DNA from: Actinomycetota bacterium
GTDB lineage: Bacteria > Actinomycetota > Actinomycetes > S36-B12 > CAIYMF01
Direction: 5' to 3'
Length of the DNA stretch: 64,000 nucleotides
Assembly: GCA_009697815.1 (NCBI GenBank)
Contig: WLRQ01000008.1
Location: 1 to 64,000 of the forward strand
Below are positions 8,784-19,287 of the stretch, piece after piece. Positions within the stretch are counted from its first letter, which is position 1. Every line of letters begins with the position of its first letter. The position numbers and the translations under genes are program-made. Below the pieces are notes generated by a model. It saw only the letters and a list, made by a program, of their open reading frames with translations. It was not told the origin of the DNA and made no database searches.

Positions 8784-9382
8784 CAACGGGCTGGCCGGCA
8801 CTCCTGAGCGATGGCCGCGTGGGGCTGAGGCCCTTGCGTCTGCGCGATGCCCAGTCGTGGCGCGCGGTTCGGCTTCGCAACGCTGAGTGGCTGCGGCCAT
8901 GGGAGGCAACGAGCCCTAGCCCGTCGCTGGAGGCGGCACCCACTTACGCGGCGATGGTGCGGCGGCTGCGGGCGGAGGCTCGTGCGGGGCGCAGCATGCC
9001 GTTCGTCGTGACCCTTGACGACGAGTTGGTGGGGCAACTCACGGTCGGGGGTATTGCCTGGGGGTCATTGCGGGTGGCGAACATCGGCTACTGGGTCGAC
9101 CAGGCTGTGGCAGGCCGCGGCATCATGCCGACCGCTGTGGCCCTTGCCACTGATCACTGCTTCGCGATAGGTCTTCACCGCGTCGAGGTCAACATCCGTC
9201 CCCAGAACGTCGCCTCTCGCCGCGTTGTGGAGAAGCTGCGCTTCCGCACCGAGGGATTGCGGCCCGCCTACCTGCACATCGACGGCGCATGGCGCGACCA
9301 CCTCACGTTCGCGCTCAATGCGGAGGAAGTGCCACAAGGTGTTCTCGCGCGCTGGAAATCCGCGCGCGCATCGAGCCGATAG
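8780..9382 (+). CDS. RimJ-like GNAT N-acetyltransferase
   Basis: LRPLRLRDAQSWRAVRLRNAEWLRPWEAT...GYWVDQAVAGRGIMPTAVALATDHCF; 4-nt overlap with upstream gene. Confidence 0.88.
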   Translation: MTTGWPALLSDGRVGLRPLRLRDAQSWRAVRLRNAEWLRPWEATSPSPSLEAAPTYAAMVRRLRAEARAGRSMPFVVTLDDELVGQLTVGGIAWGSLRVANIGYWVDQAVAGRGIMPTAVALATDHCFAIGLHRVEVNIRPQNVASRRVVEKLRFRTEGLRPAYLHIDGAWRDHLTFALNAEEVPQGVLARWKSARASSR

Positions 9383-9544
9383 CGCCCACTTTCTCGCACC
9401 GGCACCCAGGTTGACCACGCCCGTCCTCGTGCGCTGTGGAAGCCCCGCAACGTGTGCTGATCATGCTGTGATGCGCGACACGCCAACGGCGCGTGAGAGT
9501 CGGTATGCGGGCCCCGCGGCCGTTGCGCGTCTAGCCTCAGATGC

Positions 9545-10570
9545 GTGCAGGGAGGAACCGGACTCATCTACGCGATCGTCGTAGGAATGTGGGCTCTCGT
9601 TCTCATCCCCATGTGGTTGCGGCGTCATGATGAGGCCCAGGAGTCCCGCTCCGCGGAGCGCTTCGCGCGAGCGATGAGCAGCCTGCGTCGCGGCCAGAGT
9701 GGATCATCCGGGAGGTCGAGCAGACGCGAGTTCGCGATGCCGGGCCGTGCGGCGGCCGACCAGGCGCCTCAGGTCATGGTCACGGGACCGCGCGCGACCT
9801 CGCCGACCCCCTCCATCTCCGCTGTGCGGAGGCGCAGGGTTCTGGTGTCTCTGGGCGCACTTCTCGCCGTCGTGGCTGCAGCAGTTCTGCTGAACATCGT
9901 TCCCCGGTGGACCTTGGGTGCGCCTGTCCTGCTCATGACTGTTTTCCTCGTTGTCGCCCGTCGCCAGGTCACTCTCGCGGCTGAGACCAGCCGTCGGAGA
10001 GACCGACGGGCAACCCTGTCGGACGCCGCACGCGCCGCCGATGCGAAGTACGGCCTCACCGAGAGCCGTGCTCGCCGGGGGGGCCGGGTTCTCGACCCCA
10101 TGTCGGCTTCGAGCGGCGCGGTTGCCGCCGACCGCCCACTTGCTCGCGATCTAGAAGCATCTGCCCGCGACAAGTCAGCCGGTGGCGGTGCTTGGCACGC
10201 GGTGTCGACAACCCTTCCCACCTACGTCACCGCCCCGCGAGCCACGAGCGTGCCGCGAAAGATCGATCTGCGTACACCCGGGTCCTGGAACGGTGCGGCG
10301 ATGGTCGAGCAGGCGCGTGTGACCCGCGCCGTCGAGGCAGCCGACGACGGAGCGATGCGGGTCGAGACCTTCGAAATCGCGGTGCCTCGCGACCCGGCCG
10401 TCCGCGCGGGTGTACTTGCCGAGCCGGGGCCCGCTGCCCGTCGTGTGAGCCGGAACGGCTCTGACGAAGACTCGGCTGCCCTAGCGCACGAGGACGAGGT
10501 TGCCGCCCTGCTCGACGACCCCCGCACGGGCGTCCACGGCCCGACGTGGCGCCGCGCAGCGAACGGCTGA
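9545..10570 (+). CDS. actinobacterial membrane protein of unknown function (Rv0996-like position)
   Basis: Two or three hydrophobic segments; conserved-looking start GLIYAIVVGMWALVLIPMWLRRHDEAQESR; syntenic with rimJ. Confidence 0.7.
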   Translation: MQGGTGLIYAIVVGMWALVLIPMWLRRHDEAQESRSAERFARAMSSLRRGQSGSSGRSSRREFAMPGRAAADQAPQVMVTGPRATSPTPSISAVRRRRVLVSLGALLAVVAAAVLLNIVPRWTLGAPVLLMTVFLVVARRQVTLAAETSRRRDRRATLSDAARAADAKYGLTESRARRGGRVLDPMSASSGAVAADRPLARDLEASARDKSAGGGAWHAVSTTLPTYVTAPRATSVPRKIDLRTPGSWNGAAMVEQARVTRAVEAADDGAMRVETFEIAVPRDPAVRAGVLAEPGPAARRVSRNGSDEDSAALAHEDEVAALLDDPRTGVHGPTWRRAANG

Positions 10571-10672
10571 GCGTTCCCTTGAAGGCGTCGATCACTCTGC
10601 GCTGGGCCTGAGCCGGGGCTGGGTCCGGTGTCGGGATGTGCACCTTCGCTTGCTACCCTGTCGACACCGCAA

Positions 10673-10747
<75 letters not shown>

Positions 10748-10823
10748 TTGACGTCCCTCGTGTGATTCCCTCGGGCCGGGTTGCTGTCAGAGGGGTAATC
10801 GCGGCCCGAGCTAGGGTGAGTCG

Positions 10824-11168
10824 ATGAGTGAGATCCTGCCCCCGTGTCCTGAGTGTTCCGGCGCCTTCACCTACGAGATGGGCGCACTCCTGGTGTGCCC
10901 GGAGTGTGCCCACGAATGGACCCCTGCGACCGCCGCTTCGGATGACGTTGCCGCCATCAGGGATTCCGTGGGCAATGTGCTCGCCGACGGCGACACGGTG
11001 ACTGTCGTCAAGGACTTGAAGGTCAAGGGGAGCGCCCTGGCCATCAAGGTGGGCACGAAGGTTCGCAATATCCGCCTGGTCAACGGGGTAGGCGACCATG
11101 ACATCGACTGCAAGGTGGATGGTTTCGGCCCGATGCAGCTCAAGTCGAGTGTGGTCAAGAAGGTCTGA
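10824..11168 (+). CDS. PhnA/YjdM family zinc-ribbon protein
   Basis: [32 protein letters not shown]...[49 protein letters not shown]. Confidence 0.93.
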   Translation: MSEILPPCPECSGAFTYEMGALLVCPECAHEWTPATAASDDVAAIRDSVGNVLADGDTVTVVKDLKVKGSALAIKVGTKVRNIRLVNGVGDHDIDCKVDGFGPMQLKSSVVKKV

Positions 11169-12390
11169 CGTCGACCTTGATCGTGTGAAGTCCACTCGCG
11201 GCGCCAGGGAAGGTCGGGCGCTCCGCTGCGTCCTGCAGGGTTCCGTTGTCATCGATCATGCGCACCCGAAGCTCGTGCGTTCCGACCGCTGCGTCCCAAG
11301 ACCACGACCAGAGGCGCCAGCAGTCGGTGCCCATCGAATCGGCGAGAGTGACACGCTGCCAATCCCCACCGTCGACGCTGATCTCGACCGTGCCGACGGC
11401 GGCGTGCTGATGCCAGGCCCGCCCACCGACATCAACGCGGCCCGTCGCGACGGCCACTCCGTCGCGCGGCACGTCGATACGTGACGCAGCCTCGACTGTG
11501 CCATCTGCCGACCAGCCTCGGCCGAGCCAGAACGGCACGTCGTCAGCGAGAGTCGTGAGCCGGATCTGCGATAGCCATTTGGTGGCCGAGACGTATCCGT
11601 AGAGCCCGGGCACGACGAGCCGGGCAGGGAATCCGTGCTTCGCTGGCAGCGGTTCGCCGTTCATCGCGTAGGCGACCATGGCATCGCGCCCGTCGGCGAG
11701 CACAGCGAGCGGGAATCCTGCGGTAAACCCGTCGACGGAGACTCCGACGACGGCGTCCGCATCCGCGCGCACCCCGACCTGCTTGAGCAGATCGCTGAGC
11801 CGCACCCCCTGCCAGCGTGCAGTGCCGACGAGGTCGCCGCCGACGTCGTTGCTGACGCAGGCGAGCGTGATGTGACGTTCGATGCTCGGAAGCGCCAGAA
11901 GCTCGGCATAGGTCAGTGTGAGTGGGTGATCGACCCTGCCGTCAATGGTGAAAGCCCAGGTTCCTGTGTCGATGTCGGGAGCCGCCATGGAGGTGTCGAT
12001 CTGGAAGAAGTCGGCATTCGGCGTGACCGCCGGGGCGAGGCCTACGAGGTTCGGATGGATTCCCGCTGCGAGAGCAGGCGCTGGGCTGCTGGGCCGTCGA
12101 AATGACAGTGCCTCAGTCACAACCCCGACCGTCGATGACGTGCCTCGCCGGACGATCTCCACCACTGCCACGCCGGCCGCAGCGGCAGCGGCGACCCAAC
12201 CGACTGTGCGCAAGAGCGTGCGCCGGTTCATGGTTCGGCCAACGCTGACAACGGTCGACTCCTGCTCCAACCCGGCAGGGATCTCGATGACGGAATCGTT
12301 GGGCTCGTCGTCTGTCACTGATCTCCGATCCACACGCCCATCGCCCCCCGGTCGCACGATCATCGCGCGAACTGGCGAAGTGCGCAGCAC
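11155..12390 (-). CDS. sulfite-oxidase-like molybdopterin oxidoreductase (start uncertain)
   Basis: [19 protein letters not shown] twin-Arg-like segment; [39 protein letters not shown] and [29 protein letters not shown] motifs. ORF-track coordinates; GTG 12317 or ATG near 12232 are alternative starts. Confidence 0.85.
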   Translation of the reverse strand: MLRTSPVRAMIVRPGGDGRVDRRSVTDDEPNDSVIEIPAGLEQESTVVSVGRTMNRRTLLRTVGWVAAAAAAGVAVVEIVRRGTSSTVGVVTEALSFRRPSSPAPALAAGIHPNLVGLAPAVTPNADFFQIDTSMAAPDIDTGTWAFTIDGRVDHPLTLTYAELLALPSIERHITLACVSNDVGGDLVGTARWQGVRLSDLLKQVGVRADADAVVGVSVDGFTAGFPLAVLADGRDAMVAYAMNGEPLPAKHGFPARLVVPGLYGYVSATKWLSQIRLTTLADDVPFWLGRGWSADGTVEAASRIDVPRDGVAVATGRVDVGGRAWHQHAAVGTVEISVDGGDWQRVTLADSMGTDCWRLWSWSWDAAVGTHELRVRMIDDNGTLQDAAERPTFPGAASGLHTIKVDVRPS

Positions 12391-12405
12391 GGAACCAGCG
12401 CGACC

Positions 12406-14037
12406 TCAGACCCAGGTGGGGAACCACATCCGGATGTGCCACTCGGTGTACGGCATCACCTGACCGGTCCAGATCGGGTAGAAGAACCAGGTGCAGGCTA
12501 GGGCGAGTAGCACAATCGAACCGGCTCCAACGGCGCCGAGCATTCGGCGGCGATGGGTGGCGTCGGCAGGACCGAGTATCGAGCCCAGCATGAGGGCGAG
12601 CACCAGGCAGAGGAAGGGTACGAACGCCACGGAGTAGAAGGTGAAAATCGTGCGGCCCTGGAAGCCCAGCCACGGGAGCCAGCCGGCGAGGACGGCGAGA
12701 ACCGCTGCTCCCGCGCGCCAGTCACGGCGGGCGAACCAGCGCCAGGACTGATGCACGATCGCGACCGAACCCGCCCACCAGATGATCGGGTTGCCGAGCG
12801 AGATCACCTCGGCTGCGCACTTGTTGACCGCGCACCCGTTCTTGCCGAGGGTGGGCGAGTCGAAGAAGAAGCTTGTGGGCCTGGCTTGAAGCAGCCAGCT
12901 CCATGCATTGCTCTGGTAGGAGTGGGGCGAGCTCAAATGCGTGTTGAAGTTGAGCATTTCTGCGTGGTAGTGCCAGAGCGATCGCAGTGATTCCGGGACC
13001 AGCCCCCAGATCCCCGAGGCCGGTACCTTGGCGGCCCAGTGTCGCGCGTAGCCACCGTCGGTCATGAACCAGCCAACCCAGGACGCGATGTAGATCAGGA
13101 TGGCGGTCCCCGCCATCGCGACGATCGCGAGGAGTCCTTCCGCGACCGCGCCCAGTACGGCCTTCCCGGATCGCACCCCGATGGTGCGCCGCATCCCGAT
13201 GTCCCACACCACGGTCATCAGACCGAATGCGACGAGGAACCACACACCCGACCACTTCGTCGCACACGCCAGCCCGAGTGCGAGGCCGGCTGCCCAGCGC
13301 CAGGGGCGCAGCCCGGTGAACGGTCCGATGCCGGCGCCGAGTGTGAACATGGCTGTGCGGTCGTCGCCGAAGCGACGCACCGCCTCAGCGAGGCGGCGTC
13401 GGGTTCGGTCGCGGTCGATCAGCACGCACCCGAACGCAACCACGACCCAGAACATCAGGATTCCGTCGAGCAGGGCCGTGCGGGCCAGCACGATTCCCAT
13501 GCCGTCGATCGCGAAGAGGAATCCGGCGATCGCCCCGATGAGGGTCGAGTGGGTGAGGCGCCGGCCGATGCGGACGATGAGAAGGACGGCGAGGGTGCCG
13601 AGCACCGCTGTCATGATGCGCCAACCAAATGGCGTCAGGCCGAAGGCATATTCGCCCAGTGCGATCGTCCACTTGCCGACTGGAGGGTGCACCACGAACG
13701 CGGGATTGTTGGTGAACACATCGAGTGTGCGCCAGTTGCCGTCGCTCGCGAGGATCTTCTCGCTCGCCTTGTCGACGAAGCCCTTCTCGTAGCCCCAGCG
13801 GAGCAGGGAAAAGGCGTCCTTCATGTAATAGGTCTCGTCGAAGGTCACCTTGTGAGGGCGCGTGAGGTCGACGAGGCGCAGGACGGCGCCGATGGCGGTG
13901 ATGCCGATCGCGACCCACCAGGAACTCGCACGGTCGCCGGGCATCGGCGGTGCTAGCCGATCAGCGAGCTCGGACATGCGATGCCCGGAGCCGCGCCCCG
14001 TGCTCGGGGGTCGCTGCATCGTCGGAGTCGCCGTCAC
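12406..14037 (-). CDS. protein O-mannosyltransferase / dolichyl-phosphate-mannose-type glycosyltransferase
   Basis: LVDLTRPHKVTFDETYYMKDAFSLLRWGYEKG...FVVHPPVGKWTIALGE; divergent from rsmI as in other actinobacteria. Start could also be 14019 or 13977. Confidence 0.9.
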   Translation of the reverse strand: MTATPTMQRPPSTGRGSGHRMSELADRLAPPMPGDRASSWWVAIGITAIGAVLRLVDLTRPHKVTFDETYYMKDAFSLLRWGYEKGFVDKASEKILASDGNWRTLDVFTNNPAFVVHPPVGKWTIALGEYAFGLTPFGWRIMTAVLGTLAVLLIVRIGRRLTHSTLIGAIAGFLFAIDGMGIVLARTALLDGILMFWVVVAFGCVLIDRDRTRRRLAEAVRRFGDDRTAMFTLGAGIGPFTGLRPWRWAAGLALGLACATKWSGVWFLVAFGLMTVVWDIGMRRTIGVRSGKAVLGAVAEGLLAIVAMAGTAILIYIASWVGWFMTDGGYARHWAAKVPASGIWGLVPESLRSLWHYHAEMLNFNTHLSSPHSYQSNAWSWLLQARPTSFFFDSPTLGKNGCAVNKCAAEVISLGNPIIWWAGSVAIVHQSWRWFARRDWRAGAAVLAVLAGWLPWLGFQGRTIFTFYSVAFVPFLCLVLALMLGSILGPADATHRRRMLGAVGAGSIVLLALACTWFFYPIWTGQVMPYTEWHIRMWFPTWV

Positions 14038-14071
14038 CCCGACAGCATAGATACGTGACAGGCTGACTCTT

Positions 14072-14959
14072 GTGAGAGACGGTGAGAGTCGCGGGGTGCT
14101 CGTCCTGGCGGGGACGCCCATCGGCGACCCGACGGATGCGTCGCCCCGGTTGCGGGCCGAGCTCGCGGGCGCTGACGTCGTCGCCGCCGAGGACACCAGG
14201 CGCGCGAGGCGTCTCGCCGACGCGCTCGGGATCACGATCACTGGCCGTGTCGTGTCCTACTACGACTCCGTTGAGCGCCAGCGTCTGCCGGAGTTGATTG
14301 CAGCCCTCGAATCGGGGGCTCGGGTCGTGCTGGTCACCGATGCGGGGATGCCGAGTGTGAGCGATCCGGGGTATCGCCTCGTCGCGGCAGCGGTCGACGC
14401 GGGCATCGCGGTCACGTCGGTGCCGGGCCCATCCGCAGTGGTGACGGCGTTGGCGTTGTCGGGGCTTCCCGTCGACCGTTTCGCCTTCGAGGGCTTCCTC
14501 CCGCGCAAGGGTGGTGAGCGACTCCGTGCGCTTGCCCCGCTCGCGGGTGATCCGCGCACACTCGTCTTCTTTGAGGCGCCACATCGCATCGCTGAGTCCC
14601 TCGCGGCCATGGCCGAGGTGTTCGGCGCTGACCGACCCGCTGCGGTATGCCGCGAGCTGACCAAGACCTACGAAGAGGTCCGGCGGGGCACACTTGCCGA
14701 ACTCGCCGTGTGGGCTGCCGAGGGTGTTCGCGGCGAGATCACGGTGGTGGTTCAGGGCGCCGAGCCGGGTGCGCAGCTTCCTCCGACACTTGAGGGCGCC
14801 GACCCGCGCAAGCTGGCGCTGGCCGCGGTGGCAGCCGCGTACGGTCTCGACCGCAAGGCGGTCTACGACGCGATCGTGGCGGCCAAGAAGGCCTCGCGCA
14901 CACCCGAGAGCGGCCTAGGTGCGGGAACGGCGATCAAGACTCCCCTGCCCCGCCCGTAG
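14072..14959 (+). CDS. rsmI: 16S rRNA 2'-O-ribose C1402 methyltransferase RsmI
   Basis: LAGTPIGDPTDASPRLRAELAGADVVAAEDTRRARRL...LVTDAGMPSVSDPGYRLV...SGLPVDRFAFEGFLPRKGGER. Confidence 0.94.
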   Translation: MRDGESRGVLVLAGTPIGDPTDASPRLRAELAGADVVAAEDTRRARRLADALGITITGRVVSYYDSVERQRLPELIAALESGARVVLVTDAGMPSVSDPGYRLVAAAVDAGIAVTSVPGPSAVVTALALSGLPVDRFAFEGFLPRKGGERLRALAPLAGDPRTLVFFEAPHRIAESLAAMAEVFGADRPAAVCRELTKTYEEVRRGTLAELAVWAAEGVRGEITVVVQGAEPGAQLPPTLEGADPRKLALAAVAAAYGLDRKAVYDAIVAAKKASRTPESGLGAGTAIKTPLPRP

Positions 14960-14968
14960 GATTGCCAC

Positions 14969-16567
14969 GTGCCCGAGTCCAAAGCCTTCTACGTCACGAC
15001 GCCGATCTACTACGTCAACGACGCACCCCACATCGGGCACGCCTACACCACGACGGCGGGTGATGTCCTTGCGCGATGGCACCGCCAGCGTGGGGAGCGC
15101 GTCTGGTTCCTCACCGGCACCGATGAGCACGGCCAGAAGGTCATGCGCACGGCCGAGGCCAACGGTATGCCGCCACAGGAGTGGGCCGATCGTCTCGTGG
15201 AGTCCGCGTGGCTCCCGGTGCTCGACACCATCGACGCATCGAATGACGACTTCATCCGAACTACGCAGGAGCGCCACACCACGCGCGTGCAGCGATTCCT
15301 CACCGATCTCAAGGACCGCGGTGAGATTTTCGAGGGTTCCTACGAGGGCCCCTATTGCGTCGGCTGCGAGGAGTTCAAGCTCGCCGGTGATCTCCTCGAT
15401 GGTGAGCGTGAGTTCAACGGCCAGAAGGTGTGTCCCACCCATGGGCGGCCCGTCGAGACGGTCAGCGAGACCAACTGGTTCTTCCGCCTCTCGGCCTATG
15501 CCGACAGGCTGCTTGCGCACTACGAGGCGAACCCGCTCGCCGTGCAGCCGCCGTCCGCCTACAACGAGGTTGTCTCGTTCCTGAGGTCCGGGCTCCAGGA
15601 CCTCTCGATCTCGCGCTCGACCTTCGACTGGGGCATCCCAGTTCCGTGGGACACCGCCCAAGTTGTCTACGTCTGGTTCGACGCACTGCTGAACTACGCG
15701 ACGGCCGTGGGTCTCGACGACGACCCCGGAACGCCTGGTGCCGAGCAGTTCGCCGCGACCTGGCCCGCCGACGTCCATCTCGTCGGCAAGGACATCCTGC
15801 GCTTCCACGCCATCATCTGGCCGGCGATGCTCATGGCCGCCGAGCTCCCGTTGCCCGGTCAGGTGTTCGCCCACGGTTGGCTGCTGGTCGGCGGCGAGAA
15901 GATGAGCAAGAGCAAACTCACCGGGATCGCCCCGAGCCAGATCGTCGATCACTTCGGCTCTGACGCGTTCCGCTACTACTTCCTTCGGGCGATCTCGTTC
16001 GGCGCCGACGGTTCGTTCTCCTGGGAGGACATGAGCGCGAGATACACCTCCGAGCTCGCAAACGGTCTGGGCAATCTCGCCTCACGCGCCGCCGCCATGA
16101 TCGCGAAGTACCGCGATGGTCTGCTTCCGGCACCTGGTTCGTATACCGAACCCGAACTCGCTCTCCAGGTGCTGCTCGGCGAGGTCGCGACCACCGCTGA
16201 CGACGCCATGCTCAGGCTCGAGTTCTCGACGTCGATCGCCGCGATGAAGTCCTTCGTGGACGCCGTGAACCTCTACGTCACTGAGCAAGCGCCGTGGGTG
16301 CTGGCCAAGGATGAGGCCAACGACGAGCGACTCTCGACAGTGCTCTACACAATCTGTGAGTCCTTGCGCGCCATGGCCGTTCTTTATCACGCGGTGATGC
16401 CCAAGGCCACGGAGTCCATGTGGGAGCAACTCGGCGCCGAGGCAGCGCTCGGGACACTGGGAAGCCAGGATGTTACCGACGTGGGGCGCTGGGGCCAACT
16501 GCCCGCGGGTGTCACGATCACCAAGGGCATGAACCTGTTCCCGCGTCTCGAGGAGACGGCCGACTGA
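14969..16567 (+). CDS. metG: methionyl-tRNA synthetase
   Basis: FYVTTPIYYVNDAPHIGHAYTTTAGDVLARWHRQRG...GTDEHGQK...KMSKSKLTG (KMSKS). Confidence 0.96.
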   Translation: MPESKAFYVTTPIYYVNDAPHIGHAYTTTAGDVLARWHRQRGERVWFLTGTDEHGQKVMRTAEANGMPPQEWADRLVESAWLPVLDTIDASNDDFIRTTQERHTTRVQRFLTDLKDRGEIFEGSYEGPYCVGCEEFKLAGDLLDGEREFNGQKVCPTHGRPVETVSETNWFFRLSAYADRLLAHYEANPLAVQPPSAYNEVVSFLRSGLQDLSISRSTFDWGIPVPWDTAQVVYVWFDALLNYATAVGLDDDPGTPGAEQFAATWPADVHLVGKDILRFHAIIWPAMLMAAELPLPGQVFAHGWLLVGGEKMSKSKLTGIAPSQIVDHFGSDAFRYYFLRAISFGADGSFSWEDMSARYTSELANGLGNLASRAAAMIAKYRDGLLPAPGSYTEPELALQVLLGEVATTADDAMLRLEFSTSIAAMKSFVDAVNLYVTEQAPWVLAKDEANDERLSTVLYTICESLRAMAVLYHAVMPKATESMWEQLGAEAALGTLGSQDVTDVGRWGQLPAGVTITKGMNLFPRLEETAD

Positions 16568-16583
16568 TGGTGCGCGACGCCTG

Positions 16584-17492
16584 ATGGCCACCATCGATGA
16601 GCCTGTCCGTGCTCGCGCCTCAACGCAGGAGTCCGGCCATTCGCGTGACCTAGAGCGGCCACCTCTCCCCGATCCGCTGCGCGTCCCTGTCGTAGACACC
16701 CACTGCCACCTCGACATCAACGACGGTGATGACGCCGGATCATGGCTCGGTGTCGACGAGGCGCTCGCGCGCGCGGCCACGGTGGGGGTCACCCGGATCG
16801 TTCAGGTGGGCTGCGATCTCGCGAGCGCGCGTTGGTCTGTTCAAGCAGCGTCCGCACATCCCCACATCGTGGCCACCGTGGCACTACATCCCAACGAGGC
16901 ACCGCGTATCGCCGCGAGCGAGGGCCTCGTCGCGCTCGAGGCCGCCTACCGTGAGATCGCTGAACTCGCGGCATTGCCTCAGGTCCGCGCGGTGGGCGAG
17001 ACCGGGCTCGATCACTTCCGAACTGGCGACGACGGCCGTGTCGTCCAGGAGGAGTCCTTCCGCCGACACATCTCGATCGCCAAGTCGCTCGGCAAGCCGG
17101 TTGTGATCCACGATCGCGACGCGCACGACGATGTGATCCGGGTTCTTGAGAGCGAAGGCCCGCCGGATGTCGTCGTATTCCACTGCTATTCGGGCGATGT
17201 GGAGATGGCGCGATACTGCGCGGATCGTGGTTGGTACCTCTCGTTTGCGGGAACCGTCACGTTCAAGAACGCGAAGTCGCTGCGCGAGGCGGTGGCAGTC
17301 GTGCCGCTCGAGCGCATCCTCGTCGAGACCGATGCCCCGTTCCTCACTCCGATGCCCTTCCGCGGGCGTCCCAACGCGTCCTACCTCGTACCGCACACCG
17401 TCCGGGTTCTCGCTGAGGCGGCTGCGGTTGACGAGGACCTCATGGCACAGGCCCTGTGGGACAACGCGCAACGTGTGTTCGGGCCGTGGTGA
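16584..17492 (+). CDS. tatD: TatD family hydrolase
   Basis: VVDTHCHLDIN...VGETGLDHFR...PVVIHDRDAHDDV...FHCYSGD...LVETDAPFLTPMPFRG. Confidence 0.93.
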   Translation: MATIDEPVRARASTQESGHSRDLERPPLPDPLRVPVVDTHCHLDINDGDDAGSWLGVDEALARAATVGVTRIVQVGCDLASARWSVQAASAHPHIVATVALHPNEAPRIAASEGLVALEAAYREIAELAALPQVRAVGETGLDHFRTGDDGRVVQEESFRRHISIAKSLGKPVVIHDRDAHDDVIRVLESEGPPDVVVFHCYSGDVEMARYCADRGWYLSFAGTVTFKNAKSLREAVAVVPLERILVETDAPFLTPMPFRGRPNASYLVPHTVRVLAEAAAVDEDLMAQALWDNAQRVFGPW

Positions 17493-17493
17493 C

Positions 17494-18348
17494 GTGGTGA
17501 TCGCCAAGGACGTCTCGGGCCCCATCCACCCGCAGAAGCACAAGGTCTCAGGCGTCTTCCACCGGGCGTCCGACACCTATGACGCCGTGGGGGTCGACTT
17601 CTTCGAGCCCCTGGCGGCAGCCCTGGTCGCTCGCGCGGACCTTCGCCCGGGTGAGTCCGTCCTCGACCTAGGCACCGGCCGCGGTGCGGCCCTCTTCGCA
17701 GCCGCCCGCATCGTTGGCCCCGAAGGAGAGGTCGTCGGAATCGACCTTGCTGAGGGGATGGTCGAGAGGACATCCGCCGATATCCATCTGCACGGGCTGA
17801 GCGGGCATGTGCACGTTCGGCATGGCGATGCGGATCACCCCCCTGCACGCGATGGCGGATGGGACACCGTCGTTGCGTCGTTCGTGCTCTTCTTCCTGCC
17901 CGACCCCGCCGAGGCGGCGGAGCGTATTCGCTCGGTGCTGCGCCCGTCTGGCCGGTTTGTCATGTCGAGTTTCGACACCCCGGATCAACGATGGAAGATC
18001 GTCGAGGAAGCCGTCCGACCCTTCTGGGTCGATGAGATCGAACCGGCTCACCCGGCGACACGTCCGTGGTTCGCCACCGTCGACAGCGTCACCGAACTGA
18101 TGGCAGGTGCGGGCTTCGTCGACATCGACACAGTGGTGATCGATCACGACAACATCTACTCCGACGTCGATCACTGGCTCGCCTGGACGTGGTCGGCGGG
18201 GGCGCGTGCCATCTGGGAGCGCGTGCGCGAGGGTGAGTTGTCCGAGGCGCTGGCAGCGGCACGCGAGGCAGTCTCGTCGCTGGCAGAGCCGGATGGCACT
18301 CTGGTGGAAAGCTTCCGTGTGCGCCTCAGCAGAGCCGTGAAGCCTTGA
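17494..18348 (+). CDS. class I SAM-dependent methyltransferase
   Basis: GTG at 17494/17497 inside ORF 17146..18348; [39 protein letters not shown]. Confidence 0.85.
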   Translation: MVIAKDVSGPIHPQKHKVSGVFHRASDTYDAVGVDFFEPLAAALVARADLRPGESVLDLGTGRGAALFAAARIVGPEGEVVGIDLAEGMVERTSADIHLHGLSGHVHVRHGDADHPPARDGGWDTVVASFVLFFLPDPAEAAERIRSVLRPSGRFVMSSFDTPDQRWKIVEEAVRPFWVDEIEPAHPATRPWFATVDSVTELMAGAGFVDIDTVVIDHDNIYSDVDHWLAWTWSAGARAIWERVREGELSEALAAAREAVSSLAEPDGTLVESFRVRLSRAVKP

Positions 18349-19277
18349 GAAGCAAAGAGAATGACGCGGCGACGGATAAGCCGTCGTCGCATGGCGTCAC
18401 GAGTGTTGCAGACGCATCCTCCGACGGCCTGCTAGGTGCGGCGGAGGTTCGCCTTCTCGCCGCTCGCCTCGGCGTCAACCCGAGCAAGCAGCGGGGACAG
18501 AACTTCGTCATCGACGGCAACACCGTCCGTCGAATCGTGCGCACCGCTGAGCTGCGTCCCGACGATGTCGTGATCGAGGTGGGGCCGGGTCTAGGAAGCC
18601 TCACGCTGGCGCTGCTGCCCCACGTAGCGCGCGTCGTCGCGGTGGAGATTGACACTGCTCTCGCGGGTGCGCTCGCAGGTACGGTGCGCACTCGTCGACC
18701 GGACCTCGTCGAGCGGCTCGAGGTCGTGCTCGCGGATGCACTTACTGTGCGAGAACTCCCGGGCCCTGCGCCTACGGCCCTCGTCGCCAACCTGCCGTAC
18801 AACATCTCGGTTCCGGTGCTCCTCCACCTCCTTGAGACCTTCCCGACGATCCGACGTGTGCTGGTGATGGTGCAGGCAGAGGTGGCCGACCGCCTCGCCT
18901 CACCGCCGGGCAACCGCACCTATGGAGTGCCGAGCGTGAAGGCCCGGTGGTACGGCGATGTCTCCCGGGCCGGATCGGTGGGGCGCACCGTCTTCTGGCC
19001 TGCGCCCAACGTCGACAGCGGACTCGTGGCCCTCACCCGGACCGCGCCCCCGGAGACGACGGCCTCGCGCGTTGAGGTGTTTGCAGTGATTGACGCCGCC
19101 TTCGCCCAGCGCCGCAAGACCCTGCGCGCCGCGCTCGCGGGCTGGGCGGGATCCCCCGCGCTTGCCGAGGAGGCGCTCCGGGCCGCCGGGATCGATCCCT
19201 CGACCCGCGGTGAGCAGCTCGACGTCGCGGCCTTCGCGCGGATCGCTGCGGCGCGAGTGACCCCCGCGGGCACATAG
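18345..19277 (+). CDS. rsmA: 16S rRNA dimethyladenosine transferase KsgA/RsmA
   Basis: [45 protein letters not shown]...[14 protein letters not shown]. Confidence 0.94.
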   Translation: MRSKENDAATDKPSSHGVTSVADASSDGLLGAAEVRLLAARLGVNPSKQRGQNFVIDGNTVRRIVRTAELRPDDVVIEVGPGLGSLTLALLPHVARVVAVEIDTALAGALAGTVRTRRPDLVERLEVVLADALTVRELPGPAPTALVANLPYNISVPVLLHLLETFPTIRRVLVMVQAEVADRLASPPGNRTYGVPSVKARWYGDVSRAGSVGRTVFWPAPNVDSGLVALTRTAPPETTASRVEVFAVIDAAFAQRRKTLRAALAGWAGSPALAEEALRAAGIDPSTRGEQLDVAAFARIAAARVTPAGT

Positions 19278-19287
19278 GCTCGTCGCT

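Noticed and set aside
13039-13956. 305-aa plus-strand ORF inside the mannosyltransferase gene
   Set aside because: Antisense to conserved PMT sequence; composition of a shadow ORF.
14915-15952. 345-aa minus-strand ORF
   Set aside because: Antisense to metG.
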